Shown here one piece after another: positions 26,637 through 36,369 of a stretch of DNA of 64,000 nucleotides. This DNA comes from Streptomyces rishiriensis (GTDB lineage Bacteria; Actinomycetota; Actinomycetes; Streptomycetales; Streptomycetaceae), in assembly GCF_003112535.1 (NCBI RefSeq), contig NZ_BEWA01000007.1, forward strand, positions 248,001 to 312,000. Reading direction: 5' to 3'. Position numbers and translations under genes: made by a program. The number at the start of each line of letters is the position of its first letter. Position 1 is the first letter of the stretch. The notes beneath the pieces were generated by a model. The model was given only the letters and a program-made list of their open reading frames with translations. It was not told the DNA's origin and made no database searches.

Positions 26637-27581
26637 ATGGACGCACGCCTTTCGGTCCGTGCTCGCGGGATCGGCAAATGCTTCGGCGACGTCGTCGCGC
26701 TCGACGGGATCGACCTGGACGTGGCACCGGGCCGGGTCCACGGCCTGGTCGGACCGAACGGGGCCGGCAAGACGACGCTGCTGGGCCTCCTGCTGGGCCT
26801 GGCCGCCGCAGACAGCGGCCGGCTGGAGATCCTCGGCACGCCGGTCGGGCGCACGCTCGCCGCCCCCGACGGGGTCGCCGGCTTCGTGGACGGACCCGGG
26901 CTCTACCCCTCGCTCACCGCCCGGCAGAACCTCGCGGCCCTGGCCGCCCTGCGCGGCGGCGACGCGCGGACGCAGAGGATCGACGACGTGCTCGACCAGG
27001 TCGGGCTGACCGACGTCGCCGACGACCGGACCCGCGGCTTCTCCCTGGGCATGCGTCAGCGGCTCGGGCTCGCCGCCGCCCTGCTCGCCGAGCCCCGGCT
27101 GCTCGTGCTCGACGAGCCGTCCAACGGCCTCGATCCGGCCGGCAAGCGGCATGTGCACGGCGTCCTCGGCCGGCTCGCCGCCGACGGCGCGGCCGTCGTC
27201 CTGTCCAGCCATCGCATGGACGACCTGGAGGCCCTGTGCGACGACATCACGATCCTCGCCGCCGGACGGGTCGTGTTCTCCGGTCCGTTGGACAAGCTCG
27301 CCTCCGAAAACCGTGAGCTGGACTACCGGTTGCGCACCTCCGACGCACCCGCAGCCCGCTGGCTGGCCGCCGCCACGGCCGGCGTCCGCCTCGTCGACGA
27401 CGCCGGGTCGCGGGCCGGCGCCGCCGAGGGGATCGTCGTCCGCGCGCAGACGCCCGCTCTCGACGAACTGGTCGCACGGCTCGTCCGCTCGGGTGTCGCG
27501 GTGCGCGAGCTCACCCCCGTGGTGTCGCCGCTGGAGGCCGCCTTCCTCGCCCTCACCGCACCGCAGGAGGACGGCGGATGA
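26637..27581 (+). CDS. ABC transporter ATP-binding protein
   Basis: 314 residues. Walker A is GPNGAGKTT, the signature loop is FSLGMRQRLGLA, Walker B is LLVLDEPSNGLD, and the H-loop His is in LSSHRMDDLE. The roughly 90-residue C-terminal extension after the ATPase core is typical of export-type ATPases of the DrrA/CcmA group. It overlaps the permease gene by 4 bp (ATGA). With the permease it forms a two-component exporter, possibly for a lipid, drug or secreted peptide; nothing nearby fixes the substrate. Confidence 0.93.
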   Translation: MDARLSVRARGIGKCFGDVVALDGIDLDVAPGRVHGLVGPNGAGKTTLLGLLLGLAAADSGRLEILGTPVGRTLAAPDGVAGFVDGPGLYPSLTARQNLAALAALRGGDARTQRIDDVLDQVGLTDVADDRTRGFSLGMRQRLGLAAALLAEPRLLVLDEPSNGLDPAGKRHVHGVLGRLAADGAAVVLSSHRMDDLEALCDDITILAAGRVVFSGPLDKLASENRELDYRLRTSDAPAARWLAAATAGVRLVDDAGSRAGAAEGIVVRAQTPALDELVARLVRSGVAVRELTPVVSPLEAAFLALTAPQEDGG

Positions 27582-28936
27582 CCGCGACCCTCGCCGACGA
27601 CCGCCCCACCGCCGCCCGCCGGGTCACGGTGGTGCGCGGCTACCGCTTCGAGCTGGTCAAGCTGTTCTCGCAGTGGCGGGTCCGGCTGCTCGTCCTCGCC
27701 TGCTGGATCGCCCCGGCGCTCTTCGTCGCCGCGGTGAGCGAGCAGAGCACACTGCCCTCCGACACCCTCTTCGGCCGCTGGATGCACACCACGGGATGGG
27801 CCGGACCACTGGTGACGCTCGGTTTCGCGGGCGCCTGGGCGCTCCCGCTGCTGGCCCCCGTCGTCGCCGGCGACGTCTTCGCCTCCGAGGACCGGCTCGG
27901 CACCTGGCGTCATCTCCTCGTCGCGGTCCGATCGCCCCGGCGGATCTTCGCCGCGAAGGCCCTGGCCGGCTTCAGCGTCGTCCTGCTGCTCGTGACGGGA
28001 CTGGCCTGTTCCGGCATGGCCGGCGGGCTCCTGGCGGTCGGCGACCGGCCGCTGATCGGCCTCGACGGCCGCCTGCTGACCCCCGCGGACGCCGGCGGGA
28101 AAGTCCTCCTCGCCTGGGTCTGCGTGCTCGTCCCCACCCTGGCCCTCGCCGCGCTCGGGATCCTCGGATCGGTCGCGCTCGGACGGTCCCCCACCGGACT
28201 GCTGCTGCCGGGCCTGGCCGCGCTCGCGATGCAGGTCGCCCAGGCGCTGCCGCTGCCCGTCGCCGTGCGTCTCGCCCTGCCGGGATACGCCTTCACCGCC
28301 TGGGACGGCCTGTTCACCGCCCCGGCGCAGACCACCCCGCTCCTGATCGGCGTCGCCGTCAGCCTGGTGTGGGCCGTGGGCGCGACCGTGCCGGCGTATC
28401 TGCTCTTCGTGCGGCGCGACTTCACCGACGCGGCCTACGACGGCTCGGGCCGCCGCACGATCGCCCTCGGGCTGCTGCCGCCGGTCGCGTTGGTCGCCCT
28501 CACGGCCGCGCTGGTCGCCTTGGCGGCTCCGGCGGCGGGCTCCGGAATCCGGCAGGACAAGGTGCAGCGGTCCCTCGCCACGGCGTTCGCCCACCTCTAC
28601 CGCCTGCAGACCGAGCAACTCCACCGCCCCGCCGTCACGGAGGCCCGCCTGCGGACCTCCGCGGCGTGCACCAAGAGCGCCGGCCACGGCGCCCAGGAGG
28701 GACCGGGCAACGACTGGCGTTGCGTCGTGACCTGGCGTCTGCCCGGCGTCCCGGTCGCGGGGACCGCCGTCTACCAGCTCGACGTCGGCTCGGACGGGCG
28801 GTTCGTGGCCGACGGCGACGGTCCGAAGGAAGTCAACGGCTATTTCCTGGTGCGCACGCCGACCGGGGACGCCCCGAACCCCCTCTGGCAGTTCGACGGC
28901 CAGGTCGACCTGCTCGACACCACCTCGAAGGGATGA
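27578..28936 (+). CDS. ABC transporter permease with extracytoplasmic C-terminal domain
   Basis: 452 residues. About six hydrophobic segments occupy residues 25-320, including helices around 40-55, 70-95, 128-148, 180-205, 215-235 and 245-280. After the last helix (about 300-320) comes a soluble tail of about 125 residues with two Cys (AACTKSAG and WRCVVTW) and a beta-strand pattern. Placed outside, the two Cys could form a disulphide. Such a tail is unusual for DrrB/ABC-2 permeases. The ATGA overlap with the ATPase gene upstream, and the adjacent secreted phosphoesterase downstream, support one operon. Confidence 0.85.
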   Translation: MTATLADDRPTAARRVTVVRGYRFELVKLFSQWRVRLLVLACWIAPALFVAAVSEQSTLPSDTLFGRWMHTTGWAGPLVTLGFAGAWALPLLAPVVAGDVFASEDRLGTWRHLLVAVRSPRRIFAAKALAGFSVVLLLVTGLACSGMAGGLLAVGDRPLIGLDGRLLTPADAGGKVLLAWVCVLVPTLALAALGILGSVALGRSPTGLLLPGLAALAMQVAQALPLPVAVRLALPGYAFTAWDGLFTAPAQTTPLLIGVAVSLVWAVGATVPAYLLFVRRDFTDAAYDGSGRRTIALGLLPPVALVALTAALVALAAPAAGSGIRQDKVQRSLATAFAHLYRLQTEQLHRPAVTEARLRTSAACTKSAGHGAQEGPGNDWRCVVTWRLPGVPVAGTAVYQLDVGSDGRFVADGDGPKEVNGYFLVRTPTGDAPNPLWQFDGQVDLLDTTSKG

Positions 28937-28941
28937 ACTCC

Positions 28942-31698
28942 ATGCAGGTGACACGGCAGCGCCGGGTCCACGGTTCCCGACCCCTCACCATCCTCGGCAG
29001 ACGCGTCGGCCGACGAGCCACGCTGGTCACGGCGGGCATCGCCGTGGCGCTCGGCGTCACGGGCACCGCGGTCGCCTCGACGTACCGGTTCGGCACCGAG
29101 CAGGTCGGCCAGAACACCGCCGACGGCCAGGTCGTCTCCAGCGACCAGTACATCAAGCCGTACGGCAACCGCACCGTCATCAACGACGGCAAGATCATGT
29201 CGTCCTCCGTCAGCCCGGACGGCAGCCGTCTCGCGGCCGCGATCGCCGACGGGGACGCCTCGCTGGTCGTCGTGGACCTGAAGACCGGGCAGGTGAAGCA
29301 GAAGGTCGGTACCAACGCGGCGGACGACCTGCGCATCAAGAGCGGGTCCGTCGGCCAGGAGGGCCCGTCCTACTCGCCCGACGGCAAGCAGCTGTGGCTG
29401 GGCCAGAGCGACGGCTACACCAGGTTCACCGTCGACGCGGACGGCGTCCTCGCCGACCCGAAGACCGTCCCGATACCGGCCGACGGCGCCAAGCACGCGC
29501 TCGTGGGCGCCGCGGTCTTCTCCGCCGACGGCTCCACCGTGTACGCGGCGGTCAACGGCCAGAACAGGGTGGTCGCCATCGACGCGGTCACCGGGGCCGT
29601 CGAGCAGAGCTGGGCCGTGGGCAACGCTCCCCGTGGACTCGCCCTGGCCGGCGGCAAGTTGTACGTCGGCAACGAGGGAGGCCGTCCGGCCGGGCCCGGC
29701 GACACCACCATCAACTCCTACGGCACCCAGGTGGTGGCGAACCCGGACACCGGCGCCGCCACCACCGGCACGGTCAGCGTCATCGACCTGGCGCACCCGA
29801 CCGCCGCCGTCGGCAGCATCGACGTCGGCCTGCACCCGACCGCGGTGTACGCCAAGAAGGGCGCGGTGTTCGTCACCAACACCGCCGACAACAGCGTGTC
29901 GGTCATCGACACCGCCCGCGACAAGGTCGTGCAGACCATCGCCACCCAGCCGTGGCCGGAGGCGAAGGTCGGCTACGAGCCCGACGCGGTGACCCTCACC
30001 GACGACGGCCGCCTGCTGGTGACGCTCGGCCGTGCGAACGCGGTCGCCGTCTACCGCTACAAGTCGGCGCAGGAGCCCGCCAGTTACGTCGGCCTGCTGC
30101 CCACGGACTACTTCCCCTCGGAGATCACCGCCGTGGGCAGGCACGTGGTCGTCTCCCACACCCGTGGCATCGACGCCCGCCGGCCCTCCACCACCGGCAG
30201 CCACGGCACCCACGACACGACCTCGAGCCTGACGCAGTTCACGCTGCCGGACGACAGCGTCATCAGGGCCCAGACGGCCAAGGTCTTCCGGCAGAACGGC
30301 TGGACCCCCGGCTCGGTCAGGACGTCCAAGGGCAGGAGCCACGCGAAGCCCGTACCGGTCCCCGCGCGGCTCGGCGACCCCTCGACGATCAAGCACGTCT
30401 TCCTGCTGGTCAAGGAGAACCGGACCTACGACCAGGTCTTCGGTGACCTGCCGCAGGGCAACGGCGACGCCTCGCTCACCCAGTTCGGCGAGAACGTGAC
30501 GCCCAACCAGCACGCGCTGGCACGGCAGTTCGGGCTGTACGACAACTTCTACGACATCGGCACGAACTCCGCCGAGGGCCACAACTGGCTGATGCAGTCG
30601 GACAACCCGGAGTACACCGAGTCCTCGGCCGGTGAGTACGCGCGTAGTTACGACACCGAGGACGACGTGCTCGGTCACCAGAAGTCGGGTTTCCTGTGGA
30701 CCGGCGCGCAGGCGGCCGGCAGGTCCGTCAAGGACTTCGGCGAGTTCCAGTCGGTCGAGAGCAAGCCGTCCGGCGCGACCTGGCAGAACCTGTACTGCGA
30801 CGCCAAGAACATGGGCGCGACCGGGCAGCCGACCGCCTACCCCATCCGGACGGGCTCGGCGATCCCCTCGCTGAACAAGGTGTCGGTGCAGGGCTTCCCG
30901 CTGTTCGACCTCGCCGTGCCGGACGTGTACAAGTACCAGATCTGGAAGCAGGACTTCGAGAAGAACGGTCCGGCGAACCTGAACATGTTCTGGTTCTCCA
31001 ACGACCACACCGGGGGTCCGGCGAGCCCCTCCGCGGAGGTCGCGGACAACGACCTCGCCGTCGGCAGGATGGTCGACGAGATCTCGCACAGCGCGTACTG
31101 GAAGGACTCGGCGATCTTCGTCGTCGAGGACGACTCCCAGGCCGGTCTGGACCACGTCGACGGCCACCGCGCGCCGGTGCAGATCATCAGCCCCTGGGCG
31201 CAGCGCGGCAAGGTCGACGCCCGCTACTACTCGCAGATCACGATGATCCGCACGGTCGAGCAGATCCTCGGGATCCACCCGATGAACCAGAAGGACAGCG
31301 CGGCCACCCCGATGTCGGGGGCCTTCACCCGGAAGGCGGACGCCACCCCCTTCAAGGCGGTGGCGAACCGGGTCCCGCTGACCGACGGCCTGAGCACCCA
31401 GCCCGCGTGCGGTGCGGACGTCCCGGCGCCGCAGGACCCGGCCGCGGCTCCCGTGCCGATGACCAGGAAGGCGCCGGCGCAGCAGCAGGAGGTCGCGGCG
31501 CAGTGGAAGACCTGGGAGTCGCACCAGCGGCTGACCGGCCCGCACGCCGTGCCCGACTACGCCAACCCGCTCCAGATGAACCGGCTCACCTGGTACGAGA
31601 CCCATAACTGGACCGAGCCCTACCCCGGCGACACCAGGATCTACGCCCCGGACGACGTGCCGGGCGCCTACCTCCCGTCCCCGGAGTCCGACGGCTGA
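28942..31698 (+). CDS. Secreted YncE beta-propeller / phosphoesterase fusion
   Basis: 918 residues. An N-terminal membrane segment (about 30-47) is preceded by Arg-rich residues and probably acts as signal or anchor. Residues about 55-430 form a YncE-type beta-propeller, with repeated VSVIDTARDKVVQTI-like blades. From about 475 the protein is an alkaline-phosphatase/phosphoesterase-like domain containing VKENRTYDQVFGDL, AEGHNWLMQSDN and VVEDDSQAGLDHVDGHR, whose Asp/His residues are candidate metal ligands. ATG 28942 is chosen because GAAGGG ends 9 nt upstream; ATG 28933 overlaps the permease stop but abuts that site. It probably acts on phospho-substrates outside the cell. Confidence 0.88.
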   Translation: MQVTRQRRVHGSRPLTILGRRVGRRATLVTAGIAVALGVTGTAVASTYRFGTEQVGQNTADGQVVSSDQYIKPYGNRTVINDGKIMSSSVSPDGSRLAAAIADGDASLVVVDLKTGQVKQKVGTNAADDLRIKSGSVGQEGPSYSPDGKQLWLGQSDGYTRFTVDADGVLADPKTVPIPADGAKHALVGAAVFSADGSTVYAAVNGQNRVVAIDAVTGAVEQSWAVGNAPRGLALAGGKLYVGNEGGRPAGPGDTTINSYGTQVVANPDTGAATTGTVSVIDLAHPTAAVGSIDVGLHPTAVYAKKGAVFVTNTADNSVSVIDTARDKVVQTIATQPWPEAKVGYEPDAVTLTDDGRLLVTLGRANAVAVYRYKSAQEPASYVGLLPTDYFPSEITAVGRHVVVSHTRGIDARRPSTTGSHGTHDTTSSLTQFTLPDDSVIRAQTAKVFRQNGWTPGSVRTSKGRSHAKPVPVPARLGDPSTIKHVFLLVKENRTYDQVFGDLPQGNGDASLTQFGENVTPNQHALARQFGLYDNFYDIGTNSAEGHNWLMQSDNPEYTESSAGEYARSYDTEDDVLGHQKSGFLWTGAQAAGRSVKDFGEFQSVESKPSGATWQNLYCDAKNMGATGQPTAYPIRTGSAIPSLNKVSVQGFPLFDLAVPDVYKYQIWKQDFEKNGPANLNMFWFSNDHTGGPASPSAEVADNDLAVGRMVDEISHSAYWKDSAIFVVEDDSQAGLDHVDGHRAPVQIISPWAQRGKVDARYYSQITMIRTVEQILGIHPMNQKDSAATPMSGAFTRKADATPFKAVANRVPLTDGLSTQPACGADVPAPQDPAAAPVPMTRKAPAQQQEVAAQWKTWESHQRLTGPHAVPDYANPLQMNRLTWYETHNWTEPYPGDTRIYAPDDVPGAYLPSPESDG

Positions 31699-31742
31699 CC
31701 GACCCCGCCCGTCCTGCCGCGAGAAGGCGCTTCCGTCCGGGT

Positions 31743-31797
31743 CGCCGGGCCCACCGAGCCGGAACCGCGTTCCGTGTCCTTCGGGTCGGGCCCGGCG
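31743..31797 (+). terminator. Nested hairpin terminator after phosphoesterase operon
   Basis: An outer perfect 10-bp stem CGCCGGGCCC / GGGCCCGGCG (31743-31752, 31788-31797) encloses an inner GGAAC-CGC-GTTCC hairpin (31761-31773). It lies 45 bp after the stop. No gene is evident between here and 31991. Confidence 0.65.
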
Positions 31798-31991
31798 CGC
31801 CGGGTGCGCTGCCCGCGCGCTCCGGAGCCCCCGTTCCTCTTCGGGCGCTTCCGGCGCGCAGGCGCCACCGGGGTGGCCGATAGTGGACCCAGGGGTTCTC
31901 TCCGGCCCTTCGGAGCTTCCATGGATCGCTGCCCGCCCCCCGCCGGTCAGGCCCTGGCGGAGCACTCGCGGACCGCCGCGCCCGAGCGCCG

Positions 31992-32230
31992 GTGAACGTG
32001 CACGACGACGCCGGCAGCCACCTCGACGCCCTCGGCACGACCGGCCCGGCGCCACCGGTCGTGGTGGTCATGGGCGTCTCGGGTTCGGGGAAGTCCACCG
32101 TGGGGCGGCTGCTCGCACAGCGGCTCGGCGTCCCCTTCCTGGAGGCGGACGACCTCCACCCGGCCGCCGACCGCGCCGTCCACCGGGCGACGCGCGCCGC
32201 GGCGCACGGGCCGTCCCGCCGTCATCGGCT
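31992..32230 (+). pseudogene. Truncated gluconokinase remnant
   Basis: From the GTG at 31992, about 60 codons read as the start of a gluconokinase. The P-loop segment [20 protein letters not shown] is followed by [16 protein letters not shown], which normally continues with the Ala-Asn-Lys substrate loop. After about 32170 the similarity stops and low-complexity Arg/Ala/Gly codons follow. The remaining two-thirds of the enzyme (lid and C-terminal helices) are missing, so it cannot be functional. Confidence 0.7.
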
Positions 32231-32412
32231 GGGAAGCGGCCGTGGGCGCGGCGGGAGCACCCGGTCACCGCGCCCGGTCACCGCGCCGGGTGACGCGCGC
32301 ACGGCGCGAGCGGCGAACCGGCCCCGCGGATCCTCCGCCGGGGACCGCCGCCGGGACCGTCGCCGTCACCGGGACCACCGCCGGCGGGGCGTGACGCGAT
32401 CCCGGCCGGAGA

Positions 32413-33252
<840 letters not shown>

Positions 33253-33627
33253 CACGATCTCTCCTTCTGCCTTGCGGACGGCCGCCCTGGGCAACCGGAC
33301 GACGCGCAGGAGCACGGCTGGACGTCGGCCGGGCCGTCAGGACAAGCCACAGGAGCCGTCGCGTACCCGGCCTGCCGACGAAAGCACCCGTCGCCACGGG
33401 GGAAACGGACCGGCACGCAAAGCAGCCGCACTTCGACCGGCCACGTCACACGGTCGGGCTAGACAGGCCCCAAGTGCCTCGCCGCGCCCGCAGGACGCGA
33501 CATGCGCATAAATGAACCAAAGGGGAGTATCGGACGTATTGAACTACGGACCCGTCTTCCGTCGGGCCCCTGGACCGGACCTACCGCACACGGCACGGCA
33601 GGAGGTCCCAGCGGAAAGAAGAACGCC
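33253..33627. other. Gene-free divergent intergenic region
   Basis: 375 bp between the SDR and the lipoprotein gene. It must hold both promoters; a lower-GC stretch near 33508-33545 is the likeliest promoter area for the lipoprotein. I see no RNA gene or strong dyad. Confidence 0.4.
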
Positions 33628-34209
33628 ATGCAACGCGCCGTCACCCTCGCAGTGGCCGCGACCGCCGTCGCGGCCTTCGCCGCCGGATGCGGAAGCTCCG
33701 GCTCCTCCGGCTCATCGTCTTCGTCTTCGTCTTCATCCTCGTCTTCGTCTTCATCCAGCGGCTCCGCGCCCCCGTCGAGCAGTTCGGCGCCCGCCACCGG
33801 CGGATCCGCCGCACTGCGGGCGCACAGCTCCCCTCTGGGCCAGATCCTCGTCGACGGATCCGGCCGGACCCTGTACCTGTTCAAGGCCGACAGCGGCACG
33901 ACCTCGCACTGCTACGACGCCTGCGCCCAGGCATGGCCGCCCGACACCACCACCGGGCGGCCCACCGCCGACGGCCTGAACGACGCCCTGGTCGGCACCA
34001 CCCCCCGCAACGATCACACCACCCAGGTCACCTACAACGGCCACCCCCTCTACCGCTTCGCCCAGGACGCCAAGCCCGGCGACACCACGGGGCAGGGCAG
34101 CACGGCCTTCGGCGGAGCCTGGTACGTGCTCAGCCCCAGCGGCACCCCGATCACCGGCGCCGCACCCAGCCCCTCCCCGACCGGGTCGGGAGGCGGCTAC
34201 GGCTACTGA
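33628..34209 (+). CDS. Ser-rich secreted lipoprotein with YxFxxD repeats (COG4315 type)
   Basis: 193 residues. A lipoprotein signal ends at AFAAGC (Cys near residue 20). A Ser-rich linker (about 24-58) includes a run of about 17 consecutive Ser. The folded part (about 60-175) carries the duplicated YxFxxD-type motif (LYLFKAD and LYRFAQD) and ends AWYVLSPSG, matching the COG4315 predicted lipoproteins of unknown function. Two Cys in HCYDACAQAWPP could bind metal or form a disulphide. The C-terminus is Gly/Tyr/Ser-rich. The Ser run is encoded by TCN/TCG tracts prone to slippage. Confidence 0.85.
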   Translation: MQRAVTLAVAATAVAAFAAGCGSSGSSGSSSSSSSSSSSSSSSSGSAPPSSSSAPATGGSAALRAHSSPLGQILVDGSGRTLYLFKADSGTTSHCYDACAQAWPPDTTTGRPTADGLNDALVGTTPRNDHTTQVTYNGHPLYRFAQDAKPGDTTGQGSTAFGGAWYVLSPSGTPITGAAPSPSPTGSGGGYGY

Positions 34210-34230
34210 CGAGGTCGCGGCGCCGGGAAC

Positions 34231-34692
34231 TCAGGCCGGATCGACGCCGGGCCAGCGGCTGGCAACGACCGACGTGTCGAATTTCTTGTTGCTGGCGTAC
34301 TGCTTGGCCACCGCGCGGGCCGGGATGGACGGGTTGTTGTCGTACTGGGCGATCCAGTAGTTCGGCTCGGTCACGTGCGCGGCCTGGAACGCAGCGCGCA
34401 CCTTGGGCCAGGTGGAAGTGTTGCAGTAGACCGTCAGCTCCTTGTTCGACGTCTGGGCCATGGTGTGCGTACACCACACAACCGCCTCCGGAGGGGTCGC
34501 GTCGCCCCGCTCGACGTCCAGGACGTGCGCCGGGGTGGTGTGGCGCACCGCGATCGACACGACGGTGGCTTGCGGGAAACGTGACTTGATCTGCGTCAGG
34601 TTGGCATACCGGCCGTCGGCGTAGCCGGCGACCATCTTGGCGCCGGCCGGGATATTCGACGGCGTGACCGCGTCGTACATGATCCGAGCCAT
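34231..34692 (-). CDS. GH25-like lysozyme-fold protein without signal peptide
   Basis: 153 residues. The start is ATG 34692, preceded by AAGGAGG at 5 nt. The motifs fit a small glycoside hydrolase 25 / DUF1906-like barrel: an opening YDAVTPSNIP strand, a DVERGD segment giving the family's D-x-E catalytic pair, a YCN strand and a YWIAQYD strand. It is shorter than typical GH25 lysozymes (about 190). No export signal is present. It lies 55 bp downstream of a glucosaminidase gene on the same strand, suggesting a paired muralytic role or phage/injection-system cargo. Confidence 0.65.
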   Translation of the reverse strand: MARIMYDAVTPSNIPAGAKMVAGYADGRYANLTQIKSRFPQATVVSIAVRHTTPAHVLDVERGDATPPEAVVWCTHTMAQTSNKELTVYCNTSTWPKVRAAFQAAHVTEPNYWIAQYDNNPSIPARAVAKQYASNKKFDTSVVASRWPGVDPA

Positions 34693-34746
34693 GGGAGCCT
34701 CCTTCATTCCGATGTGACCAGGCACGATCAGACGCAGCGCAAGGCC

Positions 34747-35742
34747 TCAGGCGCTCGCGCCGGCCTCGGCTTCGCTCTCGGCCTCGGTGTCGATGCCGGT
34801 GCCGGTGTCGACACCGGGGTCCGTCTCCGTGTCGGCCCCGGCGTCCGCCTCTGTGTCGGTCCCGGTGTCCGTCTCTGTGTCGGCCCCAAGGCCTGTCCCG
34901 GTGTCCGTCTCTGTGTCGGTCCCAAGGTCTGTCCCCGTGTCGACCCCGGTACCCGCCCCCGCGTCGACCCCGGTATCGGTCCCGGTGTCCGTCCCCGCCT
35001 CGACTCCGATATCGGTCCCGGTGTCCGCCCCCGCATCGACCCCGACGTCCGTCCCCGCATCGACCCCGGTGTCCGCTCCCGCGTCGACCCCAGCGTCGGT
35101 CCCCGCGTCCGCCCCCGCGTCGATCCCGGTGTCGACCCCGGCGTCGGTCCCGGCGTCCGTCCCCGCGTCGACCCCAGCGTCGGTCCCCGCGTCGACCCCG
35201 GCGTCCGTCCCCGCGTCCGCCCCGCCGCTTTGCGGTGTGCCTGCGTTCGCCGCGGCGGAGTCGTACTGCAGGAGATTCTGCTGCTGGATGATCCTTACGA
35301 GGGCGTCCGCGTAATGGGGGTCCGTAGCGTAGTGACCGGCCGCCACGGCTCGCGCGAAGGCGATGCCATCACTGGTCTTGAACGCCGGTGCGTAGTTGGA
35401 GTTGTTCCGCAGGAATGCGCCATGGTCACGAAAGGAATCGGTCATCGAATTGTACGAACGGAAGTTCGCCTGGACCGTCACGCTCTGGCCGTTGATCACC
35501 TCGCGGGTGGGTACCGTGACGTACCCGGTGGCGATCGAGCCCCACGTCACCTGGCCGTTCCGCGTCTGAGCCTTGATTCCGAAATAGTTGTTGGCGTTAC
35601 CCATGTGCTTCGCTCCCCAACCACTCTCGAGAATGGCCTGAGCGATCGTGACCGAGGCTGGAACCTGGAACTCCGCTTGCGAGGCCCGGCCCGCACTGAC
35701 GGCATCGGAGAGGAACTGCTGCTGTGCCTGCGTGAGCGTCAT
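34747..35742 (-). CDS. Glucosaminidase-domain protein with long Asp-Ala-Gly repeat tail
   Basis: 331 residues. Residues 1-155 form a FlgJ/Acm-type N-acetylglucosaminidase domain, with the catalytic Glu in AQAILESGWGAKHMGNANNY and the YNSMTDSFRDHGAFL and HYATDPHYAD motifs. Residues about 170-325 are tetrapeptide repeats of Asp-(Ala/Thr)-Gly-(Thr/Val/Ala), grading into Glu/Thr-rich repeats. The tail is strongly acidic and may bind calcium or act as a spacer. No signal peptide precedes the ATG, so export would need lysis or a specialised system. TTGGAG lies 5 nt upstream. It is followed by the GH25-like gene. Confidence 0.85.
   Translation of the reverse strand: MTLTQAQQQFLSDAVSAGRASQAEFQVPASVTIAQAILESGWGAKHMGNANNYFGIKAQTRNGQVTWGSIATGYVTVPTREVINGQSVTVQANFRSYNSMTDSFRDHGAFLRNNSNYAPAFKTSDGIAFARAVAAGHYATDPHYADALVRIIQQQNLLQYDSAAANAGTPQSGGADAGTDAGVDAGTDAGVDAGTDAGTDAGVDTGIDAGADAGTDAGVDAGADTGVDAGTDVGVDAGADTGTDIGVEAGTDTGTDTGVDAGAGTGVDTGTDLGTDTETDTGTGLGADTETDTGTDTEADAGADTETDPGVDTGTGIDTEAESEAEAGASA
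34800..35230 (-). repeat. Tandem 12-bp-period repeats encoding Asp-x-Gly-x tail
   Basis: About 35 imperfect 12-bp units (GTCGACCCCGGC-like on the plus strand), many grouped into 24- or 36-bp higher-order copies. All preserve the minus-strand reading frame of the glucosaminidase tail, so the array can expand or contract without a frameshift. Confidence 0.85.
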
Positions 35743-36369
35743 GTCTACTCCAAGAGGCGTGATGCGGTGAGTCCACAACGGGAGCCCGTGCGGCACGAGG
35801 AAGCGGAAAGCGGAAAAGCGAGCAGAACGCCCCGAGTTGTCATCGAAGTGGACGACGGCCGCCGACAAGCGAAGCCAGGCCGGCGAGGAGAACAAGCGCC
35901 GGCGCGCTCCGCATGATTCCGCGATCATTTCGGAACCCGGCATGGTCACGGGGCCGGATAGCGCTTGCCCGAAAGGCAGTTGAATGGAGGACGTTCCGAC
36001 CTCTCCCGGCCTTGCGCCTCTGGCAACCGCATGAGCCGGTAATGCCAATGCTATTGGACATGGCGATACCGAGCAAATCAGGCGAATTCCCTCCGCGCGG
36101 TTCCACGGAAGTCCGGTGACACCCCATCTCCATTGCGCGGCAAGGGATTTGCGTGCCGAGCGGCTGCGCTCCCGCGCTCTCCGCACCTGTGACGCGGACA
36201 GGGAAGAGGCCGGTCCGGAGCGCGCGCTCCGGACCGGCGGTGAGGGGTGTGTTCAGCCGGCGGCGGGCACCGGCTCACGGTCCGCCGCTGCCGCCGCCTT
36301 CGGGCCGGACTCCTCGACCGTGTCGGTCTGCGCGTCGGGCGTCGGTCCTGCCTGGGGCCCCGGGGTGCC
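35743..36369. other. Gene-free region between glucosaminidase and MMPL remnant
   Basis: About 630 bp with no convincing gene on either strand. 35950-36110 is lower in GC than its surroundings and would suit a promoter for the minus-strand glucosaminidase, or horizontally acquired DNA. A short minus-strand frame near 35843-35920 encodes a hydrophobic, signal-peptide-like stretch, but has no ribosome site. Confidence 0.4.

Noticed and set aside
27151..28941. N-terminal extension of the phosphoesterase frame through the ABC genes
   Set aside because: Overlaps the ATPase and permease reading frames; a ribosome site and signal-like segment support the start at 28942.
32231..32412. Continuation of the gluconokinase frame
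   Set aside because: Low-complexity Arg/Pro/Gly codons with no kinase similarity; treated as random read-through.
34800..35230. CRISPR-like array
   Set aside because: Repeats are contiguous 12-bp coding units without unique spacers and lie within a protein tail.
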